Of a DNA stretch of 64,000 nt, positions 50,884 through 59,745 are shown one piece after another. The number at the start of each line of letters is the position of its first letter. The first letter of the stretch is position 1. The notes below the pieces were generated by a model. That model worked only from the letters and a program-made list of their open reading frames with translations, was not told where the DNA came from and made no database searches. The DNA lies in the NCBI GenBank assembly GCA_027493955.1, contig JAOSJT010000001.1:3583131-3647130 (forward strand), written 5' to 3'. A program made the translations under genes and the position numbers. This stretch comes from Bacteroidia bacterium. Its GTDB lineage: Bacteria > Bacteroidota > Ignavibacteria > SZUA-365.

Positions 50884-53774
50884 AAGCGCAATCCTTCTGG
50901 CTCGTGAACCGGACGTATCTCCTTAAAATCGTGTTGCCCGCCCTGCTGACGATGGTGCTGTTCATGGTCTCCTTGTATCAGATCATCATCCCACGCTTTG
51001 AGACGATTATCATGGACCGCAAGCGCGAGATGACGAAGGAGCTCATCAACAGCGCCTGGCATGTCGCGGATCATTTTCACCGGGCGGCACAGCAACAGCG
51101 AATGTCGGACGATGAGGCACGTCGGCGCGCGATAGAGCAAATCCGCCACCTACGCTACGGCGATGAGTCGAAGGACTACTTCTGGATCACGGATTTTCAA
51201 CCCGTGATGATCATGCATCCCTTCAGGGAAGAGCTGAACGGCAGCGATTTAAGCAATTTTCTGGATTCGCGGGGTAAAAAATTGTTTGTGGAGATGGTCG
51301 CCATTGTCAAACGTGATGGCGAGGGCTTCGTGGATTATACCTGGCAGTGGAAGGACGACTCCACGCGCATCGTGCCGAAGCTTTCGTACGTCAGACCCTA
51401 CAAACCCTGGGGCTGGATTATCGGAACGGGGATATACATCGAGGATGTGAAGGCGGAAATTGCGGGTCTCGAGAGCAACATCGTCACCATTTCCCTATGG
51501 ATCACCGTGGCGACAGCGCTGCTGTTGCTGTTCATGGCCGTGCAGAACCTGCGCAGCGAGCGCAGGCGTTACCTTGCGGAGAGCAATCTCCGCGAAGCGA
51601 AGGAACGCTATGAAGCTCTGGTCGAAGCCAGCACCGAGGGCTTGCTCATGGTGCTCGACGACGGGCAGGTGTTCTGCAATCGCACACTGCAAGGCATGCT
51701 GGGTTACACGGAAGAAGAAGCGCGGAAGTTGGATCTGAAAAGCATGTTTCCGTCACTGACGGATGCGCAGATCCTGGGCCTGAGCGGCAACACCTCCCCG
51801 CTCGACCTTGAGCACCTTCATATCGAGAGCACGCTCAAAACGAAAAATGGCGCGGATACCCCAGTGCTGCTCACACCGTCTCCGGTGCAACTGTTCGGCA
51901 AGCAGGGTCTGGTCGTCATCGTCAAGGATATTCGGCATCACAAGCAAATCGTCACCGAACTCGATGAGAGCCGCGAGCGTTTTTTGGCGCTGACCAACAG
52001 ACTTTCTCTGGGGGTGTTCCGGACGGAAGCAGGCGGGGACATGCGCTTCGTGGAGGCAAATGCCGCTGCGTGTTCGATGTTCGGCTTCGGCAATCAGGAA
52101 GATGTACAATCCGCCGACATGCGCGGACTGCTGGACGAGAGCCATCAATTCACGGCGCTTGAAGCGGATCTTGATGTGCACGGTTTCGTGTCGAATAGGA
52201 TACTGCGTTGCCGCAAAGTGGATGGCAACGCATTGACGCTCTCCCTGTCGGTGGTTGTTGTGCGGGATGAAAGCGGTGATCGGCGGTACTGCGATTGTCT
52301 GGCCGAGGACGTCTCGGAAGTACAGCGCACTGAGCGTGTCGCCGGGAAGCTGATGACGGATCTGCAGATGCCGCTCGTACAGCTCGGGCAGCCCGTCTCT
52401 TCCTTCGTCCGTGCATTGCGAAGCTGTGACATGGGTGAGCCCCTCGGCAAAGTGGTGCGGGTCATGGATCGCATGAGAGTTGATATGATGATGGTGACGA
52501 GCGGGGAAGGTACTCTAATTGGGTATGTCGATGGGGACGCGGTGCAACGGTACATACTCGCATCAGAGAATATGGATGTACCTGTCTATCAGGTGATGCA
52601 GGCGCCGATACAGACCGTGCGATCGAGCGCAACGGTGTTCGATGTACTCGACGCGTCATTGGAGAAGGACGTACCCTATTTCGGTGTTAAGGATGAGAAC
52701 GGTGCACTGGTGGGGAGCGTGGCGGTGAAAGAGCTGCTCACCGCAGGCGTGCGCAATCAACTGTATTTCCTCCAGCGCGTGAAGCAGGCCGAGAGCATCC
52801 CGGAAATCAGACAATGCCGCGAGCAGCTCCAGATGTATGTGCGTATGCTCATCGAGAGCGGCGCAGGTGTTGAAACCATAGCACAAGCCACAACCTTGAT
52901 TTCAGACAGCATTCGTGCACGAATCGTGCAATTGGCTATAGCTGAATTGGGAGAACCACCGCTGGCTTTTGCGCTGATAGCGCTGGGCAGCGAGGGCCGC
53001 GGTGAGCAGACACTGGCGACCGATCAGGACAATGCCATCATCTACGCCGATACGGAAGAGTCAGCCGATGCGGCGGTGAAGGACTATTTTCTGCGGCTGG
53101 GGACTTTCGTCTGCGGTGCACTTGACAATGTGGGTTACGATTTTTGCAAGGGAGAGGTGATGGCGAAGAATCCCCGATGGTGTACTTCGCTGCGCGGCTG
53201 GAAGGACCACTTCCGGGATTGGGTGAACACCGCCAATCCGCAGGATTTACTGGAGGTGAACATCTTCTTTGATTTTCGGCATGTCTACGGCGAGGAGGCG
53301 CTGACCGACGAATTGCGCGACTATCTCCGACGCGTGACCTCCGGGAACAACGCGTTCTTCGTGTATCTGACGCAGAATGCGTTAAAGATCAAACCACCAA
53401 GCTGGCAGTTCAAGGCGGTGGAGTTGCTCGACATCAAATCCGCCATGCTACCGCTCGTCGATCTCGCACGCATTTACGCGTTGCGGCACAAACTGCCGCA
53501 AAGCAATACGCTGGAACGCATGCGGGCACTGCGGCAAAAGGACGTGCTGTCCGCCGCGGGTGTTCGCGACATGACCTACGCCTACGCGTTTTTGTTGACA
53601 TTGCGTTATCAGCATCAGGCGCGACGGCTCGCGGACAATGCCACCCCGGACAACAAATTGCATACGCAGGAACTTTCGGAAACAGAGAAACTGGTGCTCA
53701 AGCGTGTGCTGTCGCAAATCGACGATTTCCAGAAGAAGCTCAGTCTGGATTTCAGAGGAACCGTACAGACCTGA
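50880..53774 (+). CDS. Cache-PAS-PAS-CBS-DUF294 membrane sensor/nucleotidyltransferase-like protein
   Basis: 964 aa. TM1 about 14-36; extracytoplasmic single Cache domain 45-195 (DYFWITDFQPVMIMHP, WGWIIGTGIYIEDV); TM2 about 200-222; PAS at about 240-345 and 365-480; a CBS pair at about 500-615; a DUF294 nucleotidyltransferase domain from ~690 with GSEGRGEQTLATDQDNAIIY (GS and the metal Asp preserved) and DUF294_C to the end. Soluble CBS-DUF294 proteins are known next to DUF485-ActP acetate symporters; here the module is attached to a periplasmic sensor. Start fixed by the 4-nt overlap with the phosphoesterase gene. The gene probably belongs to the acetate-uptake locus downstream. Confidence 0.87.
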   Translation: MKAQSFWLVNRTYLLKIVLPALLTMVLFMVSLYQIIIPRFETIIMDRKREMTKELINSAWHVADHFHRAAQQQRMSDDEARRRAIEQIRHLRYGDESKDYFWITDFQPVMIMHPFREELNGSDLSNFLDSRGKKLFVEMVAIVKRDGEGFVDYTWQWKDDSTRIVPKLSYVRPYKPWGWIIGTGIYIEDVKAEIAGLESNIVTISLWITVATALLLLFMAVQNLRSERRRYLAESNLREAKERYEALVEASTEGLLMVLDDGQVFCNRTLQGMLGYTEEEARKLDLKSMFPSLTDAQILGLSGNTSPLDLEHLHIESTLKTKNGADTPVLLTPSPVQLFGKQGLVVIVKDIRHHKQIVTELDESRERFLALTNRLSLGVFRTEAGGDMRFVEANAAACSMFGFGNQEDVQSADMRGLLDESHQFTALEADLDVHGFVSNRILRCRKVDGNALTLSLSVVVVRDESGDRRYCDCLAEDVSEVQRTERVAGKLMTDLQMPLVQLGQPVSSFVRALRSCDMGEPLGKVVRVMDRMRVDMMMVTSGEGTLIGYVDGDAVQRYILASENMDVPVYQVMQAPIQTVRSSATVFDVLDASLEKDVPYFGVKDENGALVGSVAVKELLTAGVRNQLYFLQRVKQAESIPEIRQCREQLQMYVRMLIESGAGVETIAQATTLISDSIRARIVQLAIAELGEPPLAFALIALGSEGRGEQTLATDQDNAIIYADTEESADAAVKDYFLRLGTFVCGALDNVGYDFCKGEVMAKNPRWCTSLRGWKDHFRDWVNTANPQDLLEVNIFFDFRHVYGEEALTDELRDYLRRVTSGNNAFFVYLTQNALKIKPPSWQFKAVELLDIKSAMLPLVDLARIYALRHKLPQSNTLERMRALRQKDVLSAAGVRDMTYAYAFLLTLRYQHQARRLADNATPDNKLHTQELSETEKLVLKRVLSQIDDFQKKLSLDFRGTVQT

Positions 53775-54317
53775 TCCGGAGAGGGTGGAGACGGGAGTCG
53801 GAGAAGGATTGGCATTGCGGGTGTGCGCGGGAAAAGTGAAGAGTGAAAGGAAGCGAACCAGGGGCCGGTACGCTGTCCGCCGCATCCGCCTGAGGCCGGT
53901 CCATGAGCGAAGTCGGAGGGACTGTCGAGCGTCAATCGTGGTTGGTTTTGTCTTGCCGCTGCTGATAGCATCCATTGTGAAAAAGACCGACATCTCCATG
54001 ATGGCCATACGGACGCGGAGTGACGCAGCCGCGGGATTTCCAGGCTTTCCTGACACAGTTGCGGGAGCGATGGTATTTGAGTATTTTTTCACAATCCATG
54101 CCAGACAGCGCGTAACGACAACATCGTTATCCCGCTGAAATAATAGGATAATAAGGCCCTCATCACTGAAGCACCTGGAACCCTCCGCATTGGTCTATCC
54201 CTCCGCGCGAGGGGCCTGCAGAAGAGCGACCGCACCTTTCGCGGCACTGTATCCATAGACGCGTCATGGATTCTTCACGCCGCATTTCCATCCATCACCA
54301 CAGGATAAGGTACTCTT
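53775..54317. other. 543-bp intergenic region before DUF485-actP
   Basis: No convincing gene. A degraded form of the dispersed repeat (GGCCGGTCCATGAGCGAAGTCGG) lies near 53893. ATAATAGGATAATAAGG at 54139-54155 is an AT-rich patch that could be part of the promoter of the symporter unit. Confidence 0.5.
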
Positions 54318-54632
54318 ATGAGCATCAAGCAGGAAGATGTGCGCACCATCCTCGAGTCGGAGCGGTTCAGGGCGCTGGTGCGGAAGCGCGTCTCGGTTTC
54401 GCTGACGCTGACGATCATCATGCTGGTCGTATATTTCGGCTTCATTCTGACCATCGCGTTCAACAAGGAGTTTCTGGCGAACAAAATCGGCGAGCATGTG
54501 ACGATCGGATTACCCATCGGAATCGGCGTCATCGTATTCGCCTGGCTGCTGACCGGTGTGTACACACGCTGGGCGAACAACAGCTACGACAGAAGCGTCC
54601 GCGAACTGCGGAAGCAGATTTCCGATATGTAA
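54318..54632 (+). CDS. DUF485 small membrane protein (YjcH-like)
   Basis: 104 aa with two TM helices (SLTLTIIMLVVYFGFILTIAF and GLPIGIGVIVFAWLLTGVYT) and the conserved cytoplasmic end (YTRWANNSYDRSVRELRKQ). Typical DUF485 partner of the acetate symporter ActP, encoded immediately upstream of it in most bacteria. Its exact role is not defined; it is likely an accessory subunit in the inner membrane. Confidence 0.92.
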   Translation: MSIKQEDVRTILESERFRALVRKRVSVSLTLTIIMLVVYFGFILTIAFNKEFLANKIGEHVTIGLPIGIGVIVFAWLLTGVYTRWANNSYDRSVRELRKQISDM

Positions 54633-54671
54633 CCGTCACGACAGTCAGAAACCAACAAAAGGAAGAGCGAT

Positions 54672-56219
54672 TTGGAAACGTTTCAGACCACTCTCGGGCA
54701 GGCGAACATCGCCTCCATCATCATTTTCTTCTGTTTCGTGGCGATCACACTGGGGATCACCTATTGGGCCGCGAAGCGCACAAAAACCACATCCGAATTC
54801 TATGCGGCGGACAGAAGCATATCGGGTTTTCAGAACGGCCTGGCACTGTCCGGTGATTATATGAGCGCGGCCTCTTTTCTCGGCATCGCCGGCATGGTGG
54901 CGCTGAAGGGCTATGACGGACTCATATATTCCATCGGTTTTCTGGTCGGTTGGCCGCTGGTCATGTTTCTGATAGCCGAACCGCTGCGCAACCTCGGGAA
55001 GTTCACTTTTGCCGATGTCGTTGCGTTCAGACTGCGGCAGAAACCCGTACGGGTGGCTTCGTCCATCGGCTCGCTGATGACCATCATCTTTTATCTTATT
55101 GCGCAGATGGTCGGTGCGGGTGCGCTGATACAGATTCTGTTCGGATTACCGTACGAATCGGCTGTCGTCATCGTCGGGCTCGTGATGGTGATGTACGTCC
55201 TGTTCGGAGGCATGCTCGCGACGACCTGGGTACAGATCATCAAAGCGGTACTGCTTCTGGGAGGCGCGACCTTCCTCGTCATCATCACCCTGGCTCATTT
55301 CAATTTCAATCCGATCGAACTTTTCAATCAGGCATCGTTGAAGTATGGCGACGCGGTACTTGCACCCGGCGGATTCGTCACCAATCCATGGGATGCTATC
55401 TCCCTCGGTATCGCACTTATTCTGGGTACGGCAGGTTTACCGCATATTCTCATGCGTTTCTTCACCGTTCCGGATGCCAAGCAGGCGCGGAAGTCGGTGT
55501 TCGTCGCCACCGGTTTCATCGGTTACTTCTATATTCTCACCTTCGTGATCGGCTTCGGCGCCATGGTACTCGTCGGACACGACATCATCACCGGTGTTGA
55601 CAAGGGTGGAAACATGGCCGCTCTGCTGCTGTCGGAATCGGTGGGTGGACAGCTGTTCCTCGGATTCATCGCGGCAGTGGCGTTCGCGACGATTCTCGCC
55701 GTTGTGGCGGGCCTGACGCTTTCCGGTGCTTCGACATTGTCGCACGATTTGTACGTCAGTGTATTCAAGAGCGGCAAGACGGACGAAGCGGGAGAGGTGC
55801 GCGTAGCGAAGATCGCAACGCTGTGCATCGGTGCTCTCGCCATTTTGCTCGGTCTGGTATTCAAAGGACAGAACGTTGCCTTCACAGTCGGTCTGGCCTT
55901 CGCCATCGCTGCCAGCGCCAACTTCCCCTCACTGGTAATGTCCATCCTCTGGAAAAAATACACAACGCAAGGTGCTGTGTGGAGTATTCTCACGGGTGCC
56001 GGCCTGGCGGTCATACTGATCTTTTTCAGTCCGACTGTGTGGGTGGATATTCTCCACTACGAAGAGGCGGTATTCCCACTAAAAAATCCCGCGTTGTTTT
56101 CCATGACCGCATCGTTTCTCGTCGGAATTGTCGTCTCACTTCTGACGAAGGAAAAGGAAGCGCAGGACAAATTCGAGGATGAGAAACTGCGCACGTATCT
56201 CGGCATCGGCGCAGAATAA
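54672..56219 (+). CDS. actP: Sodium:solute symporter, cation/acetate type
   Basis: 515 aa, 13-14 TM helices of the SSSF family. YAADRSISGFQNGLALSGDY and MSAASFLGIAGMVALKGYDG are the ActP hallmark. GGMLATTWVQIIKAVLLLGG and a sodium-site helix (VAFATILAVVAGLTLSGAST) follow. It imports acetate and related short carboxylates with Na+ or H+. The start is TTG at 54672, with GGAAGAG 5 bp upstream; this unusual start is supported by METFQTTLGQANIA and family alignment. 39 bp after the DUF485 gene. Confidence 0.93.
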   Translation: METFQTTLGQANIASIIIFFCFVAITLGITYWAAKRTKTTSEFYAADRSISGFQNGLALSGDYMSAASFLGIAGMVALKGYDGLIYSIGFLVGWPLVMFLIAEPLRNLGKFTFADVVAFRLRQKPVRVASSIGSLMTIIFYLIAQMVGAGALIQILFGLPYESAVVIVGLVMVMYVLFGGMLATTWVQIIKAVLLLGGATFLVIITLAHFNFNPIELFNQASLKYGDAVLAPGGFVTNPWDAISLGIALILGTAGLPHILMRFFTVPDAKQARKSVFVATGFIGYFYILTFVIGFGAMVLVGHDIITGVDKGGNMAALLLSESVGGQLFLGFIAAVAFATILAVVAGLTLSGASTLSHDLYVSVFKSGKTDEAGEVRVAKIATLCIGALAILLGLVFKGQNVAFTVGLAFAIAASANFPSLVMSILWKKYTTQGAVWSILTGAGLAVILIFFSPTVWVDILHYEEAVFPLKNPALFSMTASFLVGIVVSLLTKEKEAQDKFEDEKLRTYLGIGAE

Positions 56220-56317
56220 TTGCGCGCAGCAGCACAGTGTTTCCGACGCAACGGACCGGCGGCACAGGCCGTCGGTCCGTACGTGGAAGATCTTCAACAA
56301 CGCACAAGGAGCAGTAC

Positions 56318-57562
56318 ATGAGACGGACGCTTTGTCTTGCACTCCTGACTCTCGCATTCGCAATACCGGAATTGCATGCGCAGCAGGAGACGAAAACCTT
56401 TGGCATTGAGTTTTCCGGTTTCGCAAAAACCGACCTTATATTCGACTCACGTCAGACCGTGAATCTCCGGGAAGGGCACTTTTTACTCTACCCGGCTCCA
56501 GAATTGAAAAGCCGCGACAACCGCGACATAAATGAAAGTCCGAGCTTCAACATGCTCTCGATACAGACACGCCTTCACGGAAAAATCACCGGGCCCGACG
56601 CTCTCGGAGCCAGGACATCGGGCGCGGTAGAGGGTGAATTTTTTGGTCACAGTGAAGGCGACATAAACGGATTTCGGCTGCGTCACGCCTTCGTAGAACT
56701 GGACTGGGAGAGCAGCTCGCTGCTGCTTGGTCAAACCTGGCACCCGATGTTCATAGCGGAAATGTTTCCCGGCGTTGTGTCCTTCAACACCGGCGCACCC
56801 TTCCAGCCCTTTTCGCGCAATCCGCAGGTGCGTTTTACTCAATCATTCGGCGGACTGAAACTGATGGTTGCGGCGGCATCACAGCGTGATTTCCAGAGCT
56901 ACGGACCCGACGGGACGGGGAAAGCGGTGCTTTCCTCTGCCTATCTGCGAAACTCCGTGCTTCCGGATATGCATGTACAGGCGCAATTTAAAAGCGGGGA
57001 ACATCTGTTCGGCGCCGGAGCGGATTATAAAATTCTGACACCCCGGCTTATCACCTCCACCAGCGACAAAGCGGACGAAAGCATCGGCACCATGGCGGCA
57101 ATTGCGTACGCAAAAATTGATCTGGCGCCGGTGACAGTGAAACTCGAAGGGGTATACGGAGAAAATCTTGCAGATCTGTTGATGCTCGGCGGGTATGCCG
57201 TCAAATCAGAAGACGCCTCGACCGGAGCTATGGAGTACACCGGCATCGGCTGCTATTCCGTGTGGGGCGAACTGTCGTACGGCAAGGAAGTGGAGGTCGC
57301 GGTATTCGCGGGGTATTCGCAAAATCTTGGAGCGAAAGACAATATCACGGGAACCTACTACTCCCGCGGTATTACCATCGACCATCTCTACCGCATTGCG
57401 CCGCGCGTGCAGTACACGACGGGAAAGGTGCGCTTCGCAGCCGAAGTGGAATACACCGGTGCCGCATACGGCATAGCGGAGGATAGCAATAAGGGAATAG
57501 TCAAAGATCCCGTTTCCGTTGCCAATACGCGCGTACTCGGAGCTGTGTTCTACTTCTTTTGA
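56318..57562 (+). CDS. DcaP-like outer-membrane porin
   Basis: 414 aa. Signal peptide (LCLALLTLAFAIPELHAQ). The mature part begins with the FGIEFSGFAKTDLIFDSRQ strand typical of DcaP-type porins, has many amphipathic strands (GLKLMVAAASQRDFQ, GEHLFGAGADYKIL) and ends with Phe (VLGAVFYFF), the outer-membrane barrel signal. The LLGQTWHPMF segment is also a family feature. It would let carboxylates cross the outer membrane to ActP. Start with AAGGAG 7 bp upstream; the frame is open 27 codons earlier. About 100 bp after actP. Confidence 0.88.
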   Translation: MRRTLCLALLTLAFAIPELHAQQETKTFGIEFSGFAKTDLIFDSRQTVNLREGHFLLYPAPELKSRDNRDINESPSFNMLSIQTRLHGKITGPDALGARTSGAVEGEFFGHSEGDINGFRLRHAFVELDWESSSLLLGQTWHPMFIAEMFPGVVSFNTGAPFQPFSRNPQVRFTQSFGGLKLMVAAASQRDFQSYGPDGTGKAVLSSAYLRNSVLPDMHVQAQFKSGEHLFGAGADYKILTPRLITSTSDKADESIGTMAAIAYAKIDLAPVTVKLEGVYGENLADLLMLGGYAVKSEDASTGAMEYTGIGCYSVWGELSYGKEVEVAVFAGYSQNLGAKDNITGTYYSRGITIDHLYRIAPRVQYTTGKVRFAAEVEYTGAAYGIAEDSNKGIVKDPVSVANTRVLGAVFYFF

Positions 57563-57601
57563 TAATCGGGCATCTTGTAACGCATTTTCGGAAAGACAGC
57601 A

Positions 57602-57633
57602 TGTAGCCCCACTCGGGGCTACAGCTCGTTTTT
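57602..57633. terminator. Hairpin between convergent porin and beta-repeat protein genes
   Basis: 9-bp perfect stem TGTAGCCCC (57602-57610) with GGGGCTACA (57615-57623), loop ACTC, followed on the plus strand by GCTCGTTTTT. It covers the stop codon of the minus-strand gene. Confidence 0.6.
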
Positions 57634-58038
57634 CACCCACCAATGCCAGACAGCCAGCCATGCAGGCCGGATGCCCTTGCCGGTGCAGAGCAGCATGTTA
57701 CTGCTGTCGACCAGGCGACCGTCGGGAAAGACCTTTCCGAGCAGGCGGTTGCGCGCATCGTACACTCGTCCATCTCTGTCGACGCGACCGAGCAGCATGT
57801 TGCGGAGCGACCATACCTTCCCTTCCCGGTCAATACGGAGTAATGTCTCATTCCGGCCGGTGATCAATCTGTCGGTCTCGGTGAAGCGTCCCAGCAACAC
57901 ATTCATCGGTGATAGAATACGCCCATCGGAGTGGATGGAAACGATATGTACGTTCTTTGCGTCGGTCACGCGTTGGGCGCTGACAAAAAAGGGGAGGCAT
58001 AAAAGAAATACGAACCCGGTCGTGCAGCGAAATCGCAT
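57619..58038 (-). CDS. Exported short-repeat protein (5-fold beta-flower-like)
   Basis: 139 aa. Signal peptide (TGFVFLLCLPFFVSAQ). The mature part is four to five ~18-residue repeats of the form DGR(I/V)xxxxNxLLG(R/K): DGRILSPMNVLLGR, EGKVWSLRNMLLGR, DGRVYDARNRLLGK, DGRLVDSSNMLL. Repeats of this sort in Bacteroidetes form a small closed 5-fold beta-flower structure. Function unknown. The end (PAWLAVWHWWVKNEL) is aromatic. It is preceded by 310 bp without other genes. Confidence 0.75.
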   Translation of the reverse strand: MRFRCTTGFVFLLCLPFFVSAQRVTDAKNVHIVSIHSDGRILSPMNVLLGRFTETDRLITGRNETLLRIDREGKVWSLRNMLLGRVDRDGRVYDARNRLLGKVFPDGRLVDSSNMLLCTGKGIRPAWLAVWHWWVKNEL

Positions 58039-58348
58039 TGGTCGTGTCCAGAGTAGTGTAGAAGCATTGTACGAATCGTGCCGATAGACTGCAAGAGGAT
58101 TGGCAAACGCTGATTGAACGTGTGCGAGGTGCTCGTTCCGATTCGGGCAGAGAGGAGTCGAATCCGTGAGTGATAGAGGATCTCGTCAACTAGTGCCGGG
58201 GGCATCGACGTTTTGTGGAGCTTATTCGAGGCGAAAATGCATCTTCTCAACTCGTCGGAGCTATCGCCCGAGTAAAGGTTGCCCGATACACAAATAGCCC
58301 ATCTCCGAAAAAGAGACGGGCCATTCAGCGATGAACACTATTGCACGG
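58039..58348. other. 310-bp intergenic region with terminator-like hairpin
   Basis: Holds the probable promoter of the minus-strand beta-repeat gene and, at 58292-58324, a terminator-like hairpin of the upstream minus-strand lipoprotein gene. No ORF with credible similarity. Confidence 0.5.
58292..58324 (-). terminator. Terminator-like hairpin after the lipoprotein gene
   Basis: On the minus strand GGCCCGTCTC (58322-58313) pairs with GAGATGGGCT (58305-58296), with one or two G-U/mismatch positions, loop TTTTTCG, followed by ATTTG. Moderate terminator. Confidence 0.55.
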
Positions 58349-59335
58349 CTACTCATTCGGTAGATACGGGATGCCCCAGATCGTGCTTGCGTACAACTGT
58401 GTATCGTCGTCATGAACAGAAGCATTCGAGAGAGCGCTCACGACCAGATGTCCGTACTTCTTTTTAGCCTTGATTTTCGAATACCATGTACGTTCATATA
58501 CACGTGTGAACAGCCCGGCAACGTCAGACTCCGACACGAGCGTGAACATCTGCTTGCGCAATCCGCTCTCTGCAACGAGGTGATGCAGCGCGACGTCTTC
58601 CGGATCGGGACTATTGCTGATGAGGGTGACGCGGACGGTGATGGGTTTATCCTTCAGTTTTGGCATTTTCACCTTCCACGGATGCTTCGAAGCCATAAAA
58701 TATTCATCCGGATTCGTGACCGTGAAGGTGTCCTTCGCAGTGATGAGCTCAACGGACTGGAATACGGAAGATGGTGGAACGGTACCGCCGTTGATAACGG
58801 AGACAGCCGCGAGTTTCCATTTGAATAAATCTCTGTCGTCATCCCGTTTGCGACCGTCATCGTCCCACACACGCACGAAGCGGAGGTTGCGATACAACGT
58901 TTCCGTGAATGGCTTACGCAGGGTGACTATTCCCGAAGGGGTTACGGCTTTCACCACAAAGTCACCGGTAATGATGATTTGTGTGTGGACGAGAGCAATG
59001 CTATCGCCCTGCATCGTCGCGGGACCGATGATGGAGCGGCTCACATTCCTGATCGAGCGACCGAATTTGATTGGTGTGATTGGGCCGAGCGCCGCGATTT
59101 CCTTCCTGAATGTGGAACCCAGGAGGTTGAAATCGGCGCTTTCGTTGAGAGCTTCGATGTCGCTTGTAAACAGATCGCGGGTTTCCTCGTCATTCCCCGA
59201 CACGACGCGCTGGAAATATTGCTCATCGGCTGAGGACGGCTCGAGCGGAGAATCATTCGAACACCCGGGAGCGAAGGTCGATACAAGCAGTAGTGAAAAG
59301 ACTGCGGCGAGAGCATGTATGTTTTTCATAGTCAT
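58349..59335 (-). CDS. Hypothetical lipoprotein
   Basis: 328 aa with a lipoprotein-type signal (AAVFSLLLVSTFAPGCSND). The mature part starts with a Ser/Glu-rich spacer, then an NTF2-like-sounding stretch (ITPIKFGRSIRNVSRSI, GDSIALVHTQIIITGDFVV) reminiscent of small alpha+beta cone folds. A second strand-rich domain follows (PITVRVTLISNSPDPEDVAL, SESDVAGLFTRVYERTW). I do not recognise a named family. Located on the minus strand between a terminator and a plain intergenic region, so a single-gene unit. Confidence 0.78.
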   Translation of the reverse strand: MTMKNIHALAAVFSLLLVSTFAPGCSNDSPLEPSSADEQYFQRVVSGNDEETRDLFTSDIEALNESADFNLLGSTFRKEIAALGPITPIKFGRSIRNVSRSIIGPATMQGDSIALVHTQIIITGDFVVKAVTPSGIVTLRKPFTETLYRNLRFVRVWDDDGRKRDDDRDLFKWKLAAVSVINGGTVPPSSVFQSVELITAKDTFTVTNPDEYFMASKHPWKVKMPKLKDKPITVRVTLISNSPDPEDVALHHLVAESGLRKQMFTLVSESDVAGLFTRVYERTWYSKIKAKKKYGHLVVSALSNASVHDDDTQLYASTIWGIPYLPNE

Positions 59336-59745
59336 CTCCTGGCTGTGAAGCGTTGCTGGGATGTTTCTCTCACATGAAGATCAGATCGGAAATCCTCTGC
59401 ACCGATCATCGCGAGGGGTGCAGGGGCCGGTCCGGCAAAGTCAAATTGTACCGTTGCGGTTCTTGTATTGTTCCTGCCACGGCGCATCCAAAAGTGGAAT
59501 AATCATACGAACTACAGTGGAGTCATACCTTCAGGCCACGGGATATTTGGCTTGAGCGTCCGATCTTCGAACAGTATTGACATTTGCTTCGATAATTTCT
59601 ATTATCCACACACAATTCCCGGTTGAAGAGAAGCACATTATGGCGTCCACAAGACGCAATGAATCACGGGCACGCGAACGGTATTTTTTTGCCCGTCGCG
59701 GGACGACGCTATTTCAAACACCAGGAAGTGAAAGACATATAGAAT
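59336..59745. other. 410-bp intergenic region before the oxidoreductase operon
   Basis: Presumably holds divergent promoters. A frame with ATG at 59640 runs into the next gene out of frame and lacks support. No repeats or hairpins stand out. Confidence 0.5.

Noticed and set aside
53448-54092. 214-codon minus-strand frame across the end of the DUF294 gene
   Set aside because: It overlaps the conserved DUF294_C coding region antisense and has no signal of its own.
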